Source: Thamnaconus septentrionalis
Lineage: Eukaryota; Chordata; Actinopteri; Tetraodontiformes; Monacanthidae
NCBI GenBank assembly: GCA_009823395.1
Contig: CM020510.1
Span: forward strand, 3,012,773-3,076,772
Length of the DNA stretch: 64,000 nt
Direction: 5' to 3'
Made by a program: the position numbers and the translations under genes
Part shown: positions 59,030-64,000 of the stretch, in pieces
How the letters are laid out: each line of letters starts with the position of its first letter
Position numbering within the stretch: position 1 is the stretch's first letter
The notes under the pieces: model-generated
Told to the model about the DNA's origin: nothing
Database searches by the model: none
What the model saw: the letters and a program-made list of their open reading frames with translations, nothing else

Positions 59030-59061
<32 letters not shown>

Positions 59062-59813
59062 CTGTTGGGAAAACCTTCAGCAAGGCAGCGTCTTGCCTTT
59101 TTTCTTCCAACGCTAGAGGGCGCTGCAGGACACTCTATGGTTTCTCTCCAGACCACCTGGTCCAATCAGAGGCCGGTGATTCATCAGCGTGCTGCAGACT
59201 TCTCTCCTAACCAGACTCTTGAACACAGTCTGGCTGATAGTGCAGCGTTTCAAACCTCACTGGGTGTCCAGAGGACTGAGTTTATCGCTCTGTTTACAGC
59301 CTCCTGCGCAAAGTGACGCAGTGATAGGGGAGGAGGGAGGAGGGATGGGGGCGAGTCAAACACCTGGCTCGAGAGAGACCCTTTGTGACATCACAGAGAG
59401 ATTGGAAAGACAGAGTGCATGTCTTGATCTTTCTCCTCCGACTACCTCGCTTCCTCCTCCTCCTCCTCCTTCTTCTTGTTACCCTCCTCTTCCTCACCCA
59501 CCCTCCTCCTCCAGGAACTGTCAGGAGGAGGCCCAGCTCCGTGACGAGTAGCAGACCTCCTCCACCACCTCCTCCTCCTCTTCTTCTTCCTCCCTCTCCC
59601 CGTCCTCCTCCACCTCCTTTACCCCGTCTTCCTCTTCATTCTCCTCCTTTTCCTCTTCCTCCGGGAGCTGTCAGGAGGAGGAGGAGGAGGAGGCCCAGCT
59701 CCGTGACGAGGAGCAGACCTCCTCCTCCACCCCCTCCTCCTAATGGAAGGAGACAAAGAGGATCGTCGGCCTCCAGGTGGGCCGACTCCCGTTCTATTTC
59801 AGAGCCGCAGCAG

Positions 59814-59851
<38 letters not shown>

Positions 59852-59995
59852 ACGTCCGTCTGTCGTCTGTCGCTGATCTCAGAGAACATCTGCATTGTCG
59901 GCGGAGCTTCTCACTGCTGCTGCTCTGTCTCCAGTCTACCAGCCCGGTCTTGTGGTGCTGTGTGGTCCAGGAGCTGCCGCTGCTTTATGGCACAG

Positions 59996-60048
<53 letters not shown>

Positions 60049-60145
60049 CTTACACAAGCAGGAGATCTGGAAGTAATCCCTCCGTCTGAAGGGGCTCATT
60101 TAGCCAAGAGACGTAGAGAGTCTCTCAGCGACAGCACGGCGTGTA

Positions 60146-60188
<43 letters not shown>

Positions 60189-60381
60189 AACAAAGACTCC
60201 GGGAGAGACGAGCTCCTCCTCAGAGCTCTCAGACACCTTGTAAGCACAGTGCCAAGGCAGCGTGATGGATGGCTGAGCACGGCGCCCCCTGCTGGCGTAA
60301 ACAAACAGTCTCAGAGCAGTTAGGAGCCGTGCAGAGGGAGTTAGAGTGTCCTCTCTGAACAGGGAGCATGTGGGCTGCAGT

Positions 60382-60427
<46 letters not shown>

Positions 60428-60744
60428 GCGCTCAGACATGTTGAGGTGATTAGTGTGTCTGGTATGAGGAGCTCGTTAAGGAGGAACATCCTTCACCTGG
60501 ACGCTTTATCGCCGCTTGTCATCGATTTCGGGCCTTTTTTTCCCCACCAAGTCTTATTTTAAACGCGTTGTCATGGCGACGGTGCAACACAGCGCCCTCA
60601 GCTGGAGGCGGGGCAGGAGAGAGTGATGCGGGGCGACGCCCTCTGGTGTTCGGAACACACATCAAACCGCCGAGGCGGCTAATTTGTGGCTGGCGATGCC
60701 AACATGGTCTGTTCCTTTTCCTGAGTCAGTGAAAATGAAAGGTG

Positions 60745-60950
60745 ATGGAGCTGGAGCTGGAGCTGGAGCTGGAGCTGGAGCTGGAGATGGAGATGGAGAC
60801 TGGAGCTGGAGCTGGAGCTGGAGCAGGAGCTGGAGCTGGAGCTGGAGCTGGAGATGGAGCAGGAGACAGGAGCTGGAGCTGGAGCTGGAGCAGGAGACTG
60901 GAGCTGGAGCATGAGCTGGAGCAGGAGATGGAGATGGAGCTGGAGCTGTA
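60745..60950 (+). repeat. GGAGCT hexamer minisatellite
   Basis: About 34 GGAGCT/GGAGAT/GGAGCA units, open in several frames on both strands purely because of its 6-base period. Not a gene. Confidence 0.9.
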
Positions 60951-61139
60951 ACTGTAACTGTTCTCTAACCGCAAGTCGTGGTGACGTGGGAAAAACGAAA
61001 AACCTTCTGTCAGTGCGTCAGAAGGTCAAAGTTCAGGGTCAGTTTCTTCTTTGAAGGACAGCTGGAACTTTCCAGGCTCCGCCCTCATCCCCAGTCCAAG
61101 ACTGGAGACCAGCTCAATCTTGTCCCAGTGGTCCAACAG

Positions 61140-61440
61140 GACCGGGACCAGAGCCAGAGCTAAGACCTGGACCAGGACCAGGAACCTGGATCAATATCCA
61201 GAACCAGAGCCAAGACCTGGACCAGGACCAAAGCCAGAACCAGAACCAGGGCCAAGACCAGGATCCAGGATCAGGGCCAGGGACAAGGACCAGGAGCAGG
61301 GACAAGGACCAGGACCAGGACCAGGATCCAGGATCCAGGATCCAGGGACCAGAGCCAGGGACCAGGACCAGGACCAGGACAAGGACAAGGACTAGGACCA
61401 GGACCAGGGACCAGAGACCAGGGACCAGGACCAGTGCTGT
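61140..61440 (+). repeat. CCAGGA/CCAGAGC minisatellite
   Basis: About 300 bases of ACCAGGACCAGG-type units with nested ATCCAGGATCCAGG variants. Confidence 0.9.
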
Positions 61441-61549
61441 GGTTCTCAGTAAGACCAGTTTATTAGAGGCTGTGGTGGATTTTTGCAGCCACTCAAGTGA
61501 CCCCCCCCCCCCCCCCCCCTCGCTGTGATGACATCACTTCCTGATCCTG

Positions 61550-61724
61550 ATCTGGTGTGAACGCAGCCTCAGCATCAGCAGGTCCAGACGCTCCAGAACT
61601 CCAGAACCACCGTGGCTACCCTGGCAGAACCTGCAGGGTTCTCCACACTGAGGCCCCTCGGCCCAGATTCGAACCCGGGACCTACTGCCCTGCTGGACGG
61701 CGGCGCTAACCACCCAGCCACCAA
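61550..61724 (-). mobile_element. tRNA-derived SINE
   Basis: On the minus strand, GGTGGCTGGGTGGTTAGCGC forms an A-box region and GGTTCGAATCTGGGCC a B box. They are followed by GGGGCCTCAGTGTGGAG and a CATGTTCT-like tail, the order seen in common teleost tRNA-SINEs. The anticodon arm does not fold as a functional tRNA. Confidence 0.65.
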
Positions 61725-61935
61725 ATGCAACATTTCCAGGAAAACACTGTTTTTTCCCTACAGATTTTTTTTTGATGTAATTTTTTGAAACCACGACTGT
61801 GTGTGTGATCCTGAACTGCAACCGTCAGAAAAAAAACTCTGCACATCATCGCGGCTGCTGACAACAGTTACATGCAGCCGCTGGGAAAAGGCTCCGCCCC
61901 CTGGGGGAGATGCTGACGACTCTGATCCAGTAGCT

Positions 61936-61986
<51 letters not shown>

Positions 61987-62997
61987 TGTGTGTGTGTGTG
62001 TGTGTGTCCTGGGGACTCGGCAGGTGTTGTCTGATGACGTCGCTTCGTGGTGTAACGGCTCGACAGCCAGATTAGCCAGCCTGATTAGCGATTAGTATAG
62101 CCAATGGCTACGACCGTAGCTAAATGCCGCGAGATGGCGCAGAAACAAGCCCCGCCCACCCCCCCACCGCCACCCCAATTTCGGGTGTGTTTACCTCGGC
62201 ACTCGCTCGCTTGCTCGCCCGGCCTCTGTGGCGGCGACTTTTACAGCCGCTGACTGTGGCCAGATGTGTGAGCGCGGGAACGCCGCCCGCCGCCGCCGCC
62301 ACATCACAGGAGCCGCCTGCACACCGCCGGCTGGGCAGGACCGCGCTGCATTCTGGGTAATGGAAGCCACATCATTAAAACGGGGTGTGAGGGAGGGAGG
62401 CAGTGTGTTTGTGAACAATTACCTTCTGCCTGCGAGACGTTTGCCAGGGACTTTTTTTGTTGTTTTTTTCTCTGGTTTTTGGATGGGGAAGGCGGGAGGA
62501 GGAGAATGGGAAGAGGGGACAGCGCCCCCTGGATGGATGGAAGTAGCAGTAGCACGGTAGCCTCTCTCTCTTGGAGAAGCGCATCCACTTCACTCTGAGT
62601 TTTGGACATGACATTTCTTTTTTTGTACATTTTTTTTTGATGTTTTGGACAGAGGAAGGACAGGGGAGAGCGCCCCCTGCATGGATGGAAGAAGAAGTGC
62701 ACCTTCGCTATGAGCTTTTTCATTTGATTTTACTGGTTCCAGTCAAACGTCCACTAAAAAGCTCCCAGTCTGTCGTCCCGCTGGCCCACCCCCAGACCTT
62801 CCTCCACGCTGCCAGCTGCCACTTTGCGGCGGTGGCGGCTGCCACATTCAGCGTCAGCAGAAAGCCGCCGCCGGGCCAGCGGGCGTGACTTCATGATGCA
62901 CCTCTGTCATTAGCGCTTTTCTCCTTTTTTCTCTCTCTCTCTCTCTCTCCTCGGTCATCCCCGGGACCTCCGATCATTAGCGGCCGCCTGACTCTAA

Positions 62998-63043
<46 letters not shown>

Positions 63044-63134
63044 AAGCGCTCAGCGTGTTTCCCCACCATTATGATGTGTGTGTGGTTTGCGTGGGTGGGA
63101 GTGTCAGAGCGGAGCCAGGTGTGACCATGGCAGT

Positions 63135-63189
<55 letters not shown>

Positions 63190-64000
63190 TGAAAACTCTT
63201 CACACTGCCAGCTACAACCTGAATTTGTGATGCAAAAAGTGAGCACACACACAAAAATGTTTTGGAAGGTCAAAGTGGGAAGGACAGACGTCAGTAATGA
63301 AAATGAGTCGCAAAGGTTCCGATGTGGGAATCAAACCCGCAACCTTCCTTCTACATGCCCTTAAATGTGGCAGCAACAGCAAAACTCTCAAACTACAGGG
63401 TTTTTGCATTTAAAAAAAGGAAGAAAAATGTAACAATTTAAAAAAAAAACTCACCAGACTGCCCCCTGAGTCCCTGCGGCGGTAAAACCTGAAATGCACA
63501 TACAAAAATATTAGATTTTTTCACTCTGAATACCATCTGATCATTGAACAATTTTGTGAATTTGCCTTTAGTTAGTTGATGACAATCATGGTAAAAAAAA
63601 AAACCAATCATAACAGCCAAATAATACTTCCTCAAGACAAAACAATTTAACAGTACATAAATGAAAATGATCCCCCCTTTACTACAAACAGTCGTTTGAG
63701 AAAAAAGTGCAAAAAAAAGAAAAGAAAAAAACAACAACAAAACACTACTCTGTTACACGCGGATATTTACGAAAAATAAAGTCAAGTTGAAGAAACTGCA
63801 ACAGTAAATTAGGGTTCTCATCACGCAGGTATCGACCCGGTACTGATACTCACCTTGGTATCGTTACTTGGTATCGTTACTTGGATCGATACGCCAGTGA
63901 TCTTTACGCAGAGTGGACGAAAGGTGCTGTGCCACCGACAAAGCTGTGGCTGGCGGCCCTGCTGCCGCACGCCTCCAGACATGCAGCAGCCATGTGTTGA

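Larger units (their letters stand above)
58728..64000. other. megf6 intron 20, repeat-rich, to window end
   Basis: No EGF exon is recognised. It contains (ATA)n at 58797-58838, (CAGA)n at 59031-59060, a CTCCTC-rich pyrimidine block at 59440-59740, (CTGT)n at 59817-59850, (CAG)15 at 60001-60045, (TG)n at 60150-60186, 60387-60424, 61938-62008 and 63000-63042, and (CAG)17 at 63133-63186. A GC-rich patch lies at 62100-62350. From about 63835 an element rich in GGTATCGATAC-like words runs off the window. Confidence 0.6.

Noticed and set aside
60684..61395. Low-complexity frames rich in Gly-Ala, Leu-Glu or Pro-Gly
   Set aside because: Pure consequences of 6-base-period minisatellites.
61660..61720. 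Possible tRNA gene on the minus strand
   Set aside because: A and B box words are present but no proper anticodon arm or acceptor pairing, and it is followed by a SINE body.
63300..63350. Second tRNA-like B box (GGGTTTGATTCCCAC on the minus strand)
   Set aside because: No A box or SINE body at the expected distance; may be a worn SINE end but is not supportable.

Overview
The window is vertebrate nuclear DNA from a ray-finned fish, most likely a percomorph teleost. Every protein-coding gene is split into short GT-AG exons whose translations match vertebrate families. Introns are compact, and simple repeats ((TG)n, (CAG)n, (CAGA)n, (ATCC)n), short inverted-repeat elements and a tRNA-derived SINE are common. 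Exon limits below were read from splice signals plus codon phase, and phases close for all genes except two breaks that are reported. Exon coordinates could be off by a base or two. Gene names rest on recalled family sequences, not on a database search.

Layout. 1-1906 (-): 5' half of daw1 (axonemal dynein assembly). 3640-6923 (+): slc19a3 (thiamine transporter). 7707-21138 (-): agfg1 (ArfGAP/FG-repeat protein). 21937-24393 (-): mrpl44 (mitochondrial ribosome), head to head with 24978-27251 (+): dnaaf1 (dynein arm assembly). 28269-33705 (-): mff (mitochondrial fission factor). 36704-58727 (+, continuing past the window): megf6, an EMI plus multi-EGF secreted protein. Its 6.3 kb intron 16 holds a complete antisense gene of the EHD ATPase family, closest to ehd2 (52299-56512, -). 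Intron 4 of megf6 holds a hairpin that I recognise as mir-551, the microRNA hosted by MEGF6 in human.

The genes agfg1, slc19a3, daw1 and mff lie together on human 2q36, so this is an old syntenic block. dnaaf1 (16q in human) and megf6 (1p36 in human) are joined to it here. Two ciliary dynein-assembly genes (daw1, dnaaf1) and two mitochondrial genes (mrpl44, mff) are neighbours. Both dynein-assembly genes carry a 14-base RFX X-box-like motif just upstream. I see no microbial-type system, CRISPR array or virus. The most notable items are the mir-551 hairpin, the X-boxes, the nested antisense ehd2-like gene, two reading-frame breaks at triplet-repeat tracts (dnaaf1, mff), and repeats or transposons lying directly against splice sites.
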